NCBI RefSeq assembly: GCF_003265345.1
Contig: NZ_QFWW01000022.1
Location: 14,136-78,135, forward strand
Length of the DNA: 64,000 nt
Direction of reading: 5' to 3'
Source of the DNA: Lentzea terrae
Lineage (GTDB): Bacteria > Actinomycetota > Actinomycetes > Mycobacteriales > Pseudonocardiaceae
Position numbers and translations under genes: made by a program. Shown piece by piece: positions 16,330 to 25,499 of this stretch (position 1 is its first letter; each line of letters opens with the position of its first letter). The notes beneath the pieces are model-generated. The model saw only the letters and a program-made list of their open reading frames with translations. It made no database searches and had not been told where the DNA came from.

Positions 16330-17280
16330 GTGCGACTGGCTGGACGGCTCGGTGGCGCCGCGCTGAGCCTGGTGATGGTGGCGGTGCTGGGCTTCTTCCT
16401 GTTCCGGGTGGTGCCCGGCGACCCCGTCGTCTCCATGACGCGCGGCCGGCCGACGACCGCGGCGATGCAGGCCGAACTGCGGGCGCAGTTCGGCCTGGAT
16501 CGTCCTCTGCTCTCGCAGTTCTGGGGCTACTTCACGTCCCTGCTGCAGGGTGACCTCGGCACGTCGTTCACGTTCCGGCGCCCGGTGGCCGACGTGATCC
16601 TGGAACGCCTCGGACCGACGCTGCTTTTGGTGGGCACGTCGACGTTGATCGCGGTCGGCCTCGGGCTGTGGCTCGGGGTGCGAGCGGCGTGGCGGCGTGA
16701 CTCGGCGTTCGACAAGGCGACGACGGGTGTGGCGCTGACGTTGTGGGCGGTGCCGACGTTCTGGCTCGGCATGCTGCTGATGATGGTGACGGGAGACCTC
16801 TTCCCGTCGCGGGGCATGCGCGACACCGACACCGCGCCGGACTTCGTGTCACAGGCCCTCGACGTCGGACATCACCTGGTGCTGCCGTCGATCACGCTGG
16901 TCGCGGTGGTGTGCGCGGAGTACATGCTCGTGATGCGGTCGTCGTTGCTGGAGGAGATGCACGCACCGTACCTGACGACCGCGCGCGCCAAGGGGTTGCG
17001 CGACGACCTGGTGCGGCGCCGTCATGCCGTGCCGAACGCGGTGTTGCCGGCGATCACGTTGGTGTTCCTGCGGTTCGGGCTGGTGGTGGCTGGGGCGATC
17101 ACGACGGAGACCGTGTTCTCGTGGCCTGGGCTCGGGTTGTTGTTCTACGACGCGTTGACCGGGCCGGACTACTTCCTGTTGCAGGGGTTGCTGGTGTGCA
17201 CGGCGGGCGCGGTCGTGGTGATGAACCTGTTGGCCGAGTTGCTGTACGGGGTGCTGGATCCGCGGGTGAAGGTCGTATGA
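16330..17280 (+). CDS. Peptide ABC transporter permease (DppB-type)
   Basis: 316 residues from a GTG that follows the upstream stop directly. The N-terminal signature FRVVPGDPV and LRAQFGLDRPLLSQFWGYFTSLLQGDLGTSF are diagnostic of the DppB/OppB family. Six membrane segments are visible, and the ATPase-coupling loop is EMHAPYLTTARAKGLRDDLV. It pairs with the next gene to form the channel; its stop overlaps that gene's start (ATGA). Confidence 0.93.
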   Translation: MRLAGRLGGAALSLVMVAVLGFFLFRVVPGDPVVSMTRGRPTTAAMQAELRAQFGLDRPLLSQFWGYFTSLLQGDLGTSFTFRRPVADVILERLGPTLLLVGTSTLIAVGLGLWLGVRAAWRRDSAFDKATTGVALTLWAVPTFWLGMLLMMVTGDLFPSRGMRDTDTAPDFVSQALDVGHHLVLPSITLVAVVCAEYMLVMRSSLLEEMHAPYLTTARAKGLRDDLVRRRHAVPNAVLPAITLVFLRFGLVVAGAITTETVFSWPGLGLLFYDALTGPDYFLLQGLLVCTAGAVVVMNLLAELLYGVLDPRVKVV

Positions 17281-18149
17281 GCAGGTTCAACGCAGCGAGG
17301 GGTCTCAGCAGAGCGAGCGGCGGGATCAGCACGTTCCTCTCGCACCGGGCGGGCGTGGCCGGAGCCGCGATCCTCGTGGTCGCGGCGCTGGTCGCGGTGA
17401 TCGCGCCGCTGCTCATTCCCGCCGACGCCCTCGACGTCACCCGCGTGACCGCCGCGCCGTGGCAGGCGCCGGGCGTGGAGTACTGGCTGGGCACCGATCA
17501 CACGGGGCGGTCGGTGGCGCTGCTGGTGGTGCAGGGTGCGGGCACGTCGTTGTTCGTGGGGCTTACGGCGGCGTTGCTCGCGGTCGGCATTGGGACGTTG
17601 GTCGGGATCGTCAGCGGTCATTTCGGTGGGCTGGTGGCGGGGGCGTTGTTGCGGGTGACGGACTTCTTCCTGGTGTTGCCGGCGTTGGTGCTGGCGATTG
17701 CGCTCTCCACCGTGCTGCCGCGTGGGTTGGGGACGATCGTGCTGGCGATCGGGCTGACGAGTTGGCCGTCCACGGCGCGGATGGTGCGGGCGCAGACGTT
17801 GACGATCGAGGCGCGGCCGTTCGTGGAGCGGGCGCGGGCGCTGGGTGGTGGGCACGGGCATGTGATCGGGCGGCACGTGTTGCCGTCGGTGGTGCCGTTG
17901 GTGCTGGTGAACGCGACGTTGGCGGTGGCCACGGCGATCGTGGCGGAGTCGACGCTGGCGTTTCTCGGGTTGGGGGATCCGACGCGGATCTCGTGGGGCG
18001 CGATGTTGCACCAGGCGCAGCTGCACGGCGCGGTGCCGCAGCGGGCGTGGTGGTTCCTGCTGCCGCCGGGGGTCGCGATCGTGGTCGTGGTGCTGGCGTT
18101 CACGCTCGTCGGGCGCGCCCTTGAAGCTGTTGTGACGCCGAAGAGGTGA
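17277..18149 (+). CDS. Peptide ABC transporter permease (DppC-type)
   Basis: 290 residues from the ATG at 17277, overlapping the dppB-like stop by 4 bp. It has an N-terminal helix (GVAGAAILVVAALVAVIAPLL), then WLGTDHTGRSVALLVVQGAGTSLFVG, typical of DppC/OppC, and the coupling motif RPFVERARALGGGHGHVIGRHVLPSVVP. It forms the second half of the translocation channel. Its last codons overlap the ATPase gene start (GTGA). Confidence 0.93.
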   Translation: MSRFNAARGLSRASGGISTFLSHRAGVAGAAILVVAALVAVIAPLLIPADALDVTRVTAAPWQAPGVEYWLGTDHTGRSVALLVVQGAGTSLFVGLTAALLAVGIGTLVGIVSGHFGGLVAGALLRVTDFFLVLPALVLAIALSTVLPRGLGTIVLAIGLTSWPSTARMVRAQTLTIEARPFVERARALGGGHGHVIGRHVLPSVVPLVLVNATLAVATAIVAESTLAFLGLGDPTRISWGAMLHQAQLHGAVPQRAWWFLLPPGVAIVVVVLAFTLVGRALEAVVTPKR

Positions 18150-19726
18150 CGATGCTCGAGATCAGCGACCTCAGCGTCCATTACGGACACAAGCGCGTCG
18201 TCAGTGACGTGAACCTGCGTCTCGCACCTGGCCAGACGCTCGGGCTGGCGGGTGAGTCGGGGTCGGGCAAGTCGACGGTGGCGATGTCGGTGCTGCGGTT
18301 GCTGCCCAGGTCGGCGCGGGTGGACGGCGAGATCCTGCTGGACGGCGACGACGTGCGGACGATGTCGTGGGGGCGGCTGCGGGCGGTGCGGTGGGCGTCG
18401 GCGTCGATCGTGTTCCAGGGAGCGATGCACTCGCTCAACCCCGTGCAGCGCGTCGGTGACCAGATCGCCGAGCCGATGCGCCTGCACGGCACCAAGGGGA
18501 ACGTCCGCGATCTCCTGGAGCAAGTAGAGCTCCCACAAGAGAAAGCCCGGTCTTATCCGCACGAGTTGTCGGGTGGGCAGCAGCAGCGGGTCATGATCGC
18601 GATGGCGCTGGCGTGCGGGCCGCGGCTGGTGATCGCCGACGAGCCGACGACGGCGCTGGACGTGGTGGTGCAGGCGCAGGTGCTCAAGGTGCTGAAGCGC
18701 CTCGTGGCCGAGCAGGACCTGGGCCTGCTCATGATCAGCCATGATCTGTCGGTGCTCGCGGAGACGTGTGACGACCTGGCGGTGATGCATCGCGGAGAAC
18801 TGGTCGAGCGTGGCCGCACGAGAGAAGTGATCGCGAATCCGCAGCACCCGCACACGGCGGCGCTCACGGCGGCGTTCCCGGTGATCGGTGACCCCGCGCA
18901 CCGCTGGGCCCAGCCTGAAACAACCGAGCCCAGGACGACCGAGGAACCGCTCCTGGCGGTGCACGAACTCACCGTGGACTACGGTCGGACGCGCGCGGTC
19001 GACGGGGTGGACCTGACGGTCGGGCGGGGCGAGATCGTGGCGTTGGTCGGGCAGTCCGGCTCCGGCAAAACGACACTGGCACGTACCATAATGGGGCTCC
19101 GGAAACCGTCCTCCGGTCGGGTGATCTTCGACGGTGCCGAGGTGCCCCGCAACGGCAAGGCGCTCAAGGCGTTCCGGCGGCAGGTGCAGCTGGTGTTGCA
19201 GGACCCGGCGAGCGCGCTGAACCCCCGCCACAAGGTGCTCGACGCGGTCGCCGAGGGGCTGCGCGTCCACGGCATTCCCGACGGAATTCCCGACGGGGAG
19301 GAATCGCTGGTCACGGCCGCTGTCGAACGCGCGGAGCTACGTCCCGCGAGCCTGTACTTGGAGTCCCTTCCGCACGAGCTGTCGGGGGGTCAGCAGCAGC
19401 GGGTGGTGATCGCCGGCGCGCTGGTGCTGCAGCCCCGTCTGCTGGTGGCCGACGAGCCGGTCGCGTCGCTGGACGCGTCGGTGCGCGGGGAGATCGTGGC
19501 GCTGCTGCTCCGGTTGCGGCGTGAGCTGGGCCTTGCTTCATTGATCATCACGCACGACCTCGGGCTGGCGTGGCAGATCGCCGATCGAGTCGCGGTGATG
19601 CATCAGGGGAAGATCGTGGAACAAGGCTCGGTGGAACAAGTGCTGCTCAACCCGTCACACGACTACACGCGCGCCCTCCTGCGCGCAGCGCCCAATCTCG
19701 GGCCCGATCTCGGACCTCAGGTCTGA
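18146..19726 (+). CDS. Fused dual ATPase of the peptide ABC transporter (DppD-DppF fusion)
   Basis: 526 residues with two complete ABC modules in one chain. Module 1: Walker A GESGSGKST at residue 36, signature LSGGQQQR near 142, Walker B LVIADEPTTALDV. Module 2: Walker A GQSGSGKTT at residue 302, signature LSGGQQQR near 412, Walker B LLVADEPVASLDA. These correspond to DppD and DppF, usually separate genes. A short internal repeat GIPDGIPDG lies in module 2. It completes the importer begun at 14578; no further subunit is needed. Confidence 0.93.
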   Translation: MTMLEISDLSVHYGHKRVVSDVNLRLAPGQTLGLAGESGSGKSTVAMSVLRLLPRSARVDGEILLDGDDVRTMSWGRLRAVRWASASIVFQGAMHSLNPVQRVGDQIAEPMRLHGTKGNVRDLLEQVELPQEKARSYPHELSGGQQQRVMIAMALACGPRLVIADEPTTALDVVVQAQVLKVLKRLVAEQDLGLLMISHDLSVLAETCDDLAVMHRGELVERGRTREVIANPQHPHTAALTAAFPVIGDPAHRWAQPETTEPRTTEEPLLAVHELTVDYGRTRAVDGVDLTVGRGEIVALVGQSGSGKTTLARTIMGLRKPSSGRVIFDGAEVPRNGKALKAFRRQVQLVLQDPASALNPRHKVLDAVAEGLRVHGIPDGIPDGEESLVTAAVERAELRPASLYLESLPHELSGGQQQRVVIAGALVLQPRLLVADEPVASLDASVRGEIVALLLRLRRELGLASLIITHDLGLAWQIADRVAVMHQGKIVEQGSVEQVLLNPSHDYTRALLRAAPNLGPDLGPQV

Positions 19727-19728
19727 CC

Positions 19729-19764
19729 AGGTGATCCCGAAGGTGATCCCGAAGGTGATCCCGA
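19729..19764 (+). repeat. Three perfect 12-bp tandem repeats spanning candidate start codons
   Basis: AGGTGATCCCGA is repeated three times without a break. Each unit holds an in-frame GTG (19731, 19743, 19755), so the next gene has three equivalent start codons and its N-terminus reads VIPK-VIPK-VIPI. Because the unit is a multiple of three, changes in copy number would alter only the length of the N-terminus, not the frame. Confidence 0.85.
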
Positions 19765-20687
19765 TCGAACACGCCCGCTATCGGGCCGCGCTGACGCCTG
19801 CCGAGATCGGGCGCGGCGGGGCCGACGGCTGGGTCGACGTGCACGACGTGCCGACGCTGGCGTGGCTGGCGTGGAACGACCTGGGCCGCCCACCGGGGGT
19901 GCTGGGGGAGCTCGCCGAGGCGACGGAGCCGGAGCACGTGCTGGCGCTGTGCCGGATCCTGGCCTCGACCTCCCGCACGGACACGGCGGCGGTGTGGCGC
20001 TACTTGGCGGCGGACTGGGAACGCACCGGCGAGCGTTCCGACGGCAGGCAGCGCTTCCTGCTGGACCGTGCGACGCGTGGTGAGGGCATGAACTGGCGCG
20101 ACTTCTCCGCCCTGATGGGCACCGATCGGCCGGAGGAGGTCGACGCGGCGTTCGACCGCGGCGAGGACATGGTCGGCATCTCGGTGATCGGCCTGTCGCT
20201 GTCCTATCCGGACCCGTGGGTGACGCTGGCACGGGTCGTGCGCGCGTTGGACCACAACCGGATCGAGGTCCGCCAGCACGGCGCCACGGCTCTCGCGCAC
20301 GTGGCACGGCTGCACGGCGTGGTGTCGCGGGAGTGCCTGGAGGTGCTGCGGCGCCATCCCAACGACGTGGCCGAGGACGACCTGTGGACGTTCATCGCGC
20401 ACCGCCGGCTGCCGGCGTGGCTGTGGTGGCGGCGGATCAAAGCCCGGCTAGGGCGGCGAGTTCCGCGCGCACCGCGGTCTCGGTTACGCGGTTGCGCTGT
20501 CCCACGGCCCGGCGCAGTGCCTCGTCGAAGTACTGCCGGGCCTGGTCGAGGTCGCCCTCGTCCTTCGCGACCCGGCCGCGTTCCAGCGCGATGTGGCAGC
20601 GCATCTCGTCCGGGCTGTACCAGCCGCCCGGCGTCAGCTCCCACGCCCGGTCACACTCCGCGCGGGCCGTCGCGCAGTCACCGGTGA
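19731..20687 (+). CDS. HEAT-repeat-like protein of unknown function, 3' end antisense to the AfsR-type gene
   Basis: Up to 318 residues. The first 240 are helix-rich with HEAT/ARM-like pairs (EHVLALCRILASTSRTD, WVTLARVVRALDHNRIEVRQHGATALAHVARLHG). No catalytic motif is seen. After WWRRIKARLG (near 20450) the frame continues for about 80 Arg/Pro-rich residues that lie antisense to the AfsR-like gene and look non-native; a TAG at 20449-20451 in the +1 frame would be a natural end. Either the stop was lost by a small indel or the tail is real. It starts 4 bp after the transporter operon and may be its last gene. Confidence 0.6.
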   Translation: MIPKVIPKVIPIEHARYRAALTPAEIGRGGADGWVDVHDVPTLAWLAWNDLGRPPGVLGELAEATEPEHVLALCRILASTSRTDTAAVWRYLAADWERTGERSDGRQRFLLDRATRGEGMNWRDFSALMGTDRPEEVDAAFDRGEDMVGISVIGLSLSYPDPWVTLARVVRALDHNRIEVRQHGATALAHVARLHGVVSRECLEVLRRHPNDVAEDDLWTFIAHRRLPAWLWWRRIKARLGRRVPRAPRSRLRGCAVPRPGAVPRRSTAGPGRGRPRPSRPGRVPARCGSASRPGCTSRPASAPTPGHTPRGPSRSHR

Positions 20688-23160
20688 GGCGGGCCAGCTC
20701 GGCCAGCCCCAGATGAGCGCCCGCCTGCACCACCTGCGCCCCGGCCCGGCGGGCGAGGGTGAGCGCGAGGTCGAAGTCGGCTTTCGCTCCGGCCAGATCT
20801 CCCGCGGCCAGCTGCGCGTGGGCACGTCCAGCGACAGCCTCCGCGGTGTCCTCGGTCGCGCCGAGCTCCTCGAGCAGGCCGCGGGCGCGTTCGACGTATC
20901 GCAACGCGCCGGTGGCGTCCCCAGCGGCCAGCGCGATCTCGCTGAGCTGCGTGAACGCCAGCGCCGCACCCCACCGATCACCGACCTCGGTGAACGCCTG
21001 CGCACCCCGGCGCAGCAGGTCCTCGCTCGCGGCGTGGTCGCCCTGCATGCGGGCCATGAGACCGTCGCCCACCAGGGCGAGCGCCTGGCTCCACGGGTCG
21101 GTGCCCAGCAGCCGGTTGCGGTGGTGCCACACCTGGGACTCGTCCTGCGGGGCGCCGAGCGCCATGCCCCACAGCATGGTCATGATCGGGTAGCGCGGCG
21201 GCACGTTCAGCGTGACGAGCAACGAGTCGGCCTGGCGGATCCGGCCGGTCTGGTCACCGGTCGCGACGGGCCAGGCGATCAGCAGACACAGTGCGTACTC
21301 CTCCTCACGCTCTGGCGGAGCCGTCTCGCCGCACGCGTGCACGACGGCTTCGCCCAGGTGGGCGGCTTCGGTGCGCAGGCCGCGACACCAGTAGTAGGTG
21401 GCGAGCGCGGCGACCAGTTCGAGCGCGAGGGTGATGTCGTGGGCAGTGGCCCAGGTGACGGCGGCGACGAGGTTGTCGTGATCCTCCTTGAGCCTGTTCA
21501 GCCACTCCACCTGTTCGTGCGCGCGCAGGTGCGGTTCGGCTTCCTGGGCCAGCGCGAGGAACCAGCGCGCGTGCCGTTCGGCGAGATCCGGCGCGCGACC
21601 ACGGCAGAACGCCCGGATCGTGTCGAGCATCCGGTAGCGGTCGCCGCTGATCTCGACGAGTGACTTGTCCACCAACGAAGTGAGAGTGTCTACATCGGAC
21701 TCGCAGACACCGAGAACCGCGTCCAGGCTCGCGCTGCCGGAGAACACGGTGAAACGAGCGGCGAGGTCGCGTTCGGCATCGGTGAGCAGGTCCCAGCTCC
21801 ACTCGACGACCGCATGCAACGTGCGGTGCCGGGGCGCGGCGGTGCGACTGCCCTTGGACAACAACCGAAACCGGTCGCCCAGCCGAGCGGCGATCTCCGT
21901 GAGCGCGAGTGACCGGACGCGTGCGGCGGCAAGCTCGATGGCGAGCGCGATCCCGTCCAACCGCCGGCACACGTCCGCGATCAGCTCGCTGTCCGCGGTG
22001 AAGCCGGGCTTGACGGCCTGAGCGCGGTCGAGGAACAGCCGGACCGCGGCCTCGTCGTCGAGCGCGGCGACCGGGCTGAGGACCTCACCGGTGATGCCGA
22101 GCGGTTCACGGCTGGTCGCGAGCACCTTCACGTCCGGGCACGCGGCGAGCACCGTGCCGAGAACGCGGGCGGCGTCGCCGATGACGTGCTCGCAGTTGTC
22201 CACGATCAGCAACGCGTGCCGAGCAGCCAGTGCCGCCAGAAGCCGTTCTTCGACGCTGACCGGCCCAGCGGACAGCAAGCCGGCTTCGCGGACCCCGACA
22301 CCGTCAAGCAGCGCGCGTGCCACATCAGAGGTGGCGCTGAGGTCGACGAACGCCACCTCACCCTGCTCACGGTGGCCGACCTCGACCGCGAGCCGGGTCT
22401 TGCCGGTACCGCCGGGGCCGATCAAGGTCACGAGCCGGTTCTCCTGCAGCCACTTGGTGACGCGGCGCAGATCTTCGTCCCGGCCGACGAAGCTGGTGAG
22501 CTGCGCGGGCACACCCCGGTGCGGCGCCTCGGCCCGCAGCACCTCCAGGTGGGCAGCAACGAGCACAGGGGAGGGGTCGACCCCGAGCTCGTCGGCCAGC
22601 AGCGAGCGGCCTGCCGCGAACACCTCCAGCGCCTCGGACTGCCGGCCGTCGCGGTGCAACACCCGCATCAACGCGGCCCGCACGTCCTCCCGAAGTGGAT
22701 CTTCGGAAAGCAACTCCCGGAGGTCGTTTTCGGTCCCGCCGGAAAGTGCGCAGTTGATGAACACTTCTCTCAGCCGGAGCCGGGCTGATGCCACGAACGG
22801 CGCGTCGACATCAGCGAGAGCGGTGCCACGCCACAGTTTCAGCGCCTCAGCACCACGCCCGGCCGCGAGCAGCTCGACACAGAGCTGGAGATCCACGTCG
22901 AACGGGTCGGCGACCAGCCGGTATCCGGCGGGGTGGTGCTCGATCACGAGCCCGGGGATGGTCTTGCGCAGCCGGGAGACCTGAGATTGCAACGCGTTCG
23001 CGGCCCGCGTGGGTGGCTCCGGGTACAAGCCGCCGATCAGCTGTTCGTGCCCCACGATCCGCCCAGCGTCGAGCACGAGCATCGCCAGCAGCGCGCGCTG
23101 CCGTGGCGCGGCGACCTCCACACCGTCGACCTGCACCGGACCGAGCACCCCGAACCTCAC
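20437..23160 (-). CDS. AfsR/SARP-type transcriptional regulator (HTH-BTAD-NB-ARC-TPR)
   Basis: 907 residues. The N-terminal OmpR-like winged helix is residues 1-90 (FGVLGPVQVDG, QRALLAMLVLDAGRIV). The bacterial transcriptional activator domain is about 95-210 (DVDLQLCVELL, REDVRAALMRVLHRDGRQSEALEVF). The STAND-type NB-ARC ATPase follows, with Walker A GPGGTGKT at 248-255 and ALLIVDNCEHV as Walker B. A C-terminal TPR-like region covers residues 600-900. This is the AfsR layout; such proteins activate secondary-metabolite or stress genes after ligand or nucleotide sensing. No biosynthetic cluster is evident here. It is transcribed alone, divergent from the vWA gene. Confidence 0.9.
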   Translation of the reverse strand: MRFGVLGPVQVDGVEVAAPRQRALLAMLVLDAGRIVGHEQLIGGLYPEPPTRAANALQSQVSRLRKTIPGLVIEHHPAGYRLVADPFDVDLQLCVELLAAGRGAEALKLWRGTALADVDAPFVASARLRLREVFINCALSGGTENDLRELLSEDPLREDVRAALMRVLHRDGRQSEALEVFAAGRSLLADELGVDPSPVLVAAHLEVLRAEAPHRGVPAQLTSFVGRDEDLRRVTKWLQENRLVTLIGPGGTGKTRLAVEVGHREQGEVAFVDLSATSDVARALLDGVGVREAGLLSAGPVSVEERLLAALAARHALLIVDNCEHVIGDAARVLGTVLAACPDVKVLATSREPLGITGEVLSPVAALDDEAAVRLFLDRAQAVKPGFTADSELIADVCRRLDGIALAIELAAARVRSLALTEIAARLGDRFRLLSKGSRTAAPRHRTLHAVVEWSWDLLTDAERDLAARFTVFSGSASLDAVLGVCESDVDTLTSLVDKSLVEISGDRYRMLDTIRAFCRGRAPDLAERHARWFLALAQEAEPHLRAHEQVEWLNRLKEDHDNLVAAVTWATAHDITLALELVAALATYYWCRGLRTEAAHLGEAVVHACGETAPPEREEEYALCLLIAWPVATGDQTGRIRQADSLLVTLNVPPRYPIMTMLWGMALGAPQDESQVWHHRNRLLGTDPWSQALALVGDGLMARMQGDHAASEDLLRRGAQAFTEVGDRWGAALAFTQLSEIALAAGDATGALRYVERARGLLEELGATEDTAEAVAGRAHAQLAAGDLAGAKADFDLALTLARRAGAQVVQAGAHLGLAELARLTGDCATARAECDRAWELTPGGWYSPDEMRCHIALERGRVAKDEGDLDQARQYFDEALRRAVGQRNRVTETAVRAELAALAGL

Positions 23161-23323
23161 GGACGCGATTCTTCCGGACTCACCAGATCTACAAGGCCGG
23201 AACCCGCACTGCTCCGAATAGGTCGCCTATCGATGCAAATCGGTGACCCGCTGTATCAGGACCAGCACGTGCGGTCTCCTTCCGTTCGGTCGGGGACGAA
23301 ACGAACGAGTGGAGAACACAGGC

Positions 23324-25456
23324 ATGAGACCCATGATCACGGTCGGCACCGCGTTGGTCGCCACCGTGGCTCTCGCGATCCCTGCACACGCGGCCGACGG
23401 CAACCTGCCCGGCGGCACCAGCATCGGCGTGACGATCACCAGCCCGGCCAACAACAGCGTGGTCGTGCCGGGCCCGGTCACCGTCACCGGCAAGGCCTCG
23501 ATCGGCACCGGCGTCGCGGTCGTCGACACGGCGCTGACCTACGTGCTCGACGTGTCCGGCTCCACCCAGGGCAACGTGTCCGCCGGCTGTGGCGGCGACC
23601 AGAACGGCGACGGCAACCCCGCCACGATCCTCGACTGCGAGATCGCCGCCGCGAAGGCGTTGCACGCCAAGGCCGCCGTCCCGAACACGGTCGTCGGCAA
23701 CACCGGCGCCGCGGTCTTCGGCGAGAACGGCCAGACCGTCGACGTCAGCCCCGCAGCCGGCGACCAGAAGGTCGTCGCACCGGGTGCCGACGCGAACGGC
23801 AACGGCACGAAAGACGTCCCCGAAGCGCTCGCCAGCGCGTTCTTCGGCGGCGGCGTGAACCTCTTCACCGCCCGCAACGCCGGCAACACCACGAACTTCG
23901 TCGGCGGCCTGACCGCCGGCATCTCCTCGGCCACCGCGGCATCCCAGCCGCGCAAGCTGATGGTCTTCTTCTCCGACGGCGCGTCCAACGGCCCCGGCAC
24001 CGTCGACGCCGCCCTGCAGCAGGCGAACAACGCCGGCATCAAGATCTTCACCTTCGCCGTCTCGAACGCCGCCGCGTGCGACAACCCCGGCCTGCAGGGC
24101 TCGCTGCGCAAGATCGCCGAGACCACCGGCGGCACCTGCACCGAGGTCCCCAACGTCTCGCAGCTGCCCGACGTCGTCCCCGGCGTCATCGCCTCCAAGC
24201 TCACGCAGCTGACGTTGAAGGTGAACAACGGCGCGGACATCCCGATCACCTCGATCACGCCGAGCCTGCCGCAGGACGGCCCCGCCACGGTCGACTACAC
24301 CGTGGACACCCCGCCGCTGGCCGCAGGCACGCACCAGCTGTGCGTCACCGCGCACGGCACTGACGGCGGCGGCGCCGGCTCGGTCACCGAGTGCACCACC
24401 GTCAAGGTCAACGCCCCGCCCGTGGTGAAGCCCGGCGGCCCGTACGCGGGTCAGGAGGGCACCGACGTCGCCATCGCCGGCCAGGTGACCGACCCCGACG
24501 GTCCCTCGCTGACCACCAGCTGGACCGCCACCCCGAAGTCCGGCGTCGACGCGGGCGCGACCTGCTCGTTCGGCAACCCGGCCGCGCAGGCCACCACGGT
24601 CAAGTGCACCGATGACGGCGTGTGGACGCTGACCCTGACCGCCAACGACGGCGTGAACCCCGCGGTGAAGGCCACGACCGAGCTCACGCTGTCCAACGTC
24701 GCCCCGAAGGTCACCCTCGCCGCCGACAAGACCCTGGTCACGCGCGGCACCACGGTGAACTTCACCGCGCCGTTCACCGACATCGCCACCAACGACAAGC
24801 ACACCTGCACGCTGAACTTCGACGACGGCACCCCCGTGGTGAACGGCGCCGTCGCCCAGGGCGCCGGTAGCGGCACCTGCACCAGCTCGCACGCGTTCAC
24901 GAAGCTCGGCGCGCACAACGTCCTGGTGACCATCACCGACGACGACGGCGACTCCGCCACCGCCGTCGTCAAGGTCGTCGTCTACCTGCGCGGTGAGGCG
25001 TGGGCACTGAGCGCGTCGGGCCTGATCAACGTCGCGAAGACGCCGCACGCCCAGTGCCCGCCCAACGAGGACAAGACCGTCGCCCAAGTCAACGTGCTGG
25101 GCCTCGCCTCGGGCAACGCCCTGCACGCCGACTGCACCCTCGACCCGAACACCGGCCGCACGGTCGCCTCGGCACGGGTGGAGGGAGCCACGCTGCTCGG
25201 CGGAGCGATCAAGCTCAACGCCGTCGAGGCCAGCTGCGTCAGTGACGCGAACGGCATCGTCGGCTCCTCCAAAGTCGGCACGCTCAACGGCCAGCCGATC
25301 GGCACCGCTCCCGCCACCATCGGCATCCCCGGCGTCGCCACGGTCCACCTCAACGAGACCGCGACCGGACCGAACGGCCAGCTGATCCAGAACGCCGTCC
25401 GGGTCCGCACGCTGCTCGGCCAGGAGATCATCCTGTCGGCCTGCCGCCTGGGCTGA
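23324..25456 (+). CDS. Secreted von Willebrand factor A-domain protein with PKD-like and choice-of-anchor-type C-terminal domains
   Basis: 710 residues from ATG 23324, which has a GGAG-type ribosome site and a signal peptide (cleavage AHA near residue 23). Residues 70-310 form a vWA domain with the MIDAS motif DVSGS (Asp76, Ser78, Ser80), binding a divalent metal. Residues about 360-560 are two Ig/PKD-like domains (GGPYAGQEGTDVAIAG, TLNFDDGTP). Residues 560-710 resemble the choice-of-anchor P domain (GEAWALSASGLINVAKTPHAQCPP). No LPxTG motif or C-terminal helix is visible, so it is likely released or held non-covalently. The role is adhesion or matrix binding (inference). Confidence 0.85.
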   Translation: MRPMITVGTALVATVALAIPAHAADGNLPGGTSIGVTITSPANNSVVVPGPVTVTGKASIGTGVAVVDTALTYVLDVSGSTQGNVSAGCGGDQNGDGNPATILDCEIAAAKALHAKAAVPNTVVGNTGAAVFGENGQTVDVSPAAGDQKVVAPGADANGNGTKDVPEALASAFFGGGVNLFTARNAGNTTNFVGGLTAGISSATAASQPRKLMVFFSDGASNGPGTVDAALQQANNAGIKIFTFAVSNAAACDNPGLQGSLRKIAETTGGTCTEVPNVSQLPDVVPGVIASKLTQLTLKVNNGADIPITSITPSLPQDGPATVDYTVDTPPLAAGTHQLCVTAHGTDGGGAGSVTECTTVKVNAPPVVKPGGPYAGQEGTDVAIAGQVTDPDGPSLTTSWTATPKSGVDAGATCSFGNPAAQATTVKCTDDGVWTLTLTANDGVNPAVKATTELTLSNVAPKVTLAADKTLVTRGTTVNFTAPFTDIATNDKHTCTLNFDDGTPVVNGAVAQGAGSGTCTSSHAFTKLGAHNVLVTITDDDGDSATAVVKVVVYLRGEAWALSASGLINVAKTPHAQCPPNEDKTVAQVNVLGLASGNALHADCTLDPNTGRTVASARVEGATLLGGAIKLNAVEASCVSDANGIVGSSKVGTLNGQPIGTAPATIGIPGVATVHLNETATGPNGQLIQNAVRVRTLLGQEIILSACRLG

Positions 25457-25462
25457 CCCGCT

Positions 25463-25499
25463 GACCTGCCCTGGGGAGTTCTGCTCCTCAGGGCAGGTC
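25463..25499. terminator. Bidirectional terminator between the vWA and cupin genes
   Basis: A 16-bp stem (25463-25478 with 25484-25499, one G-T pair) with a 5-base loop begins 6 bp after the vWA stop and includes the stop codon of the convergent cupin gene. Confidence 0.8.

Noticed and set aside
23189..25348. 719-codon minus-strand frame opposite the vWA gene
   Set aside because: Gly/Val/Asp/Arg-only composition typical of antisense frames at high GC.
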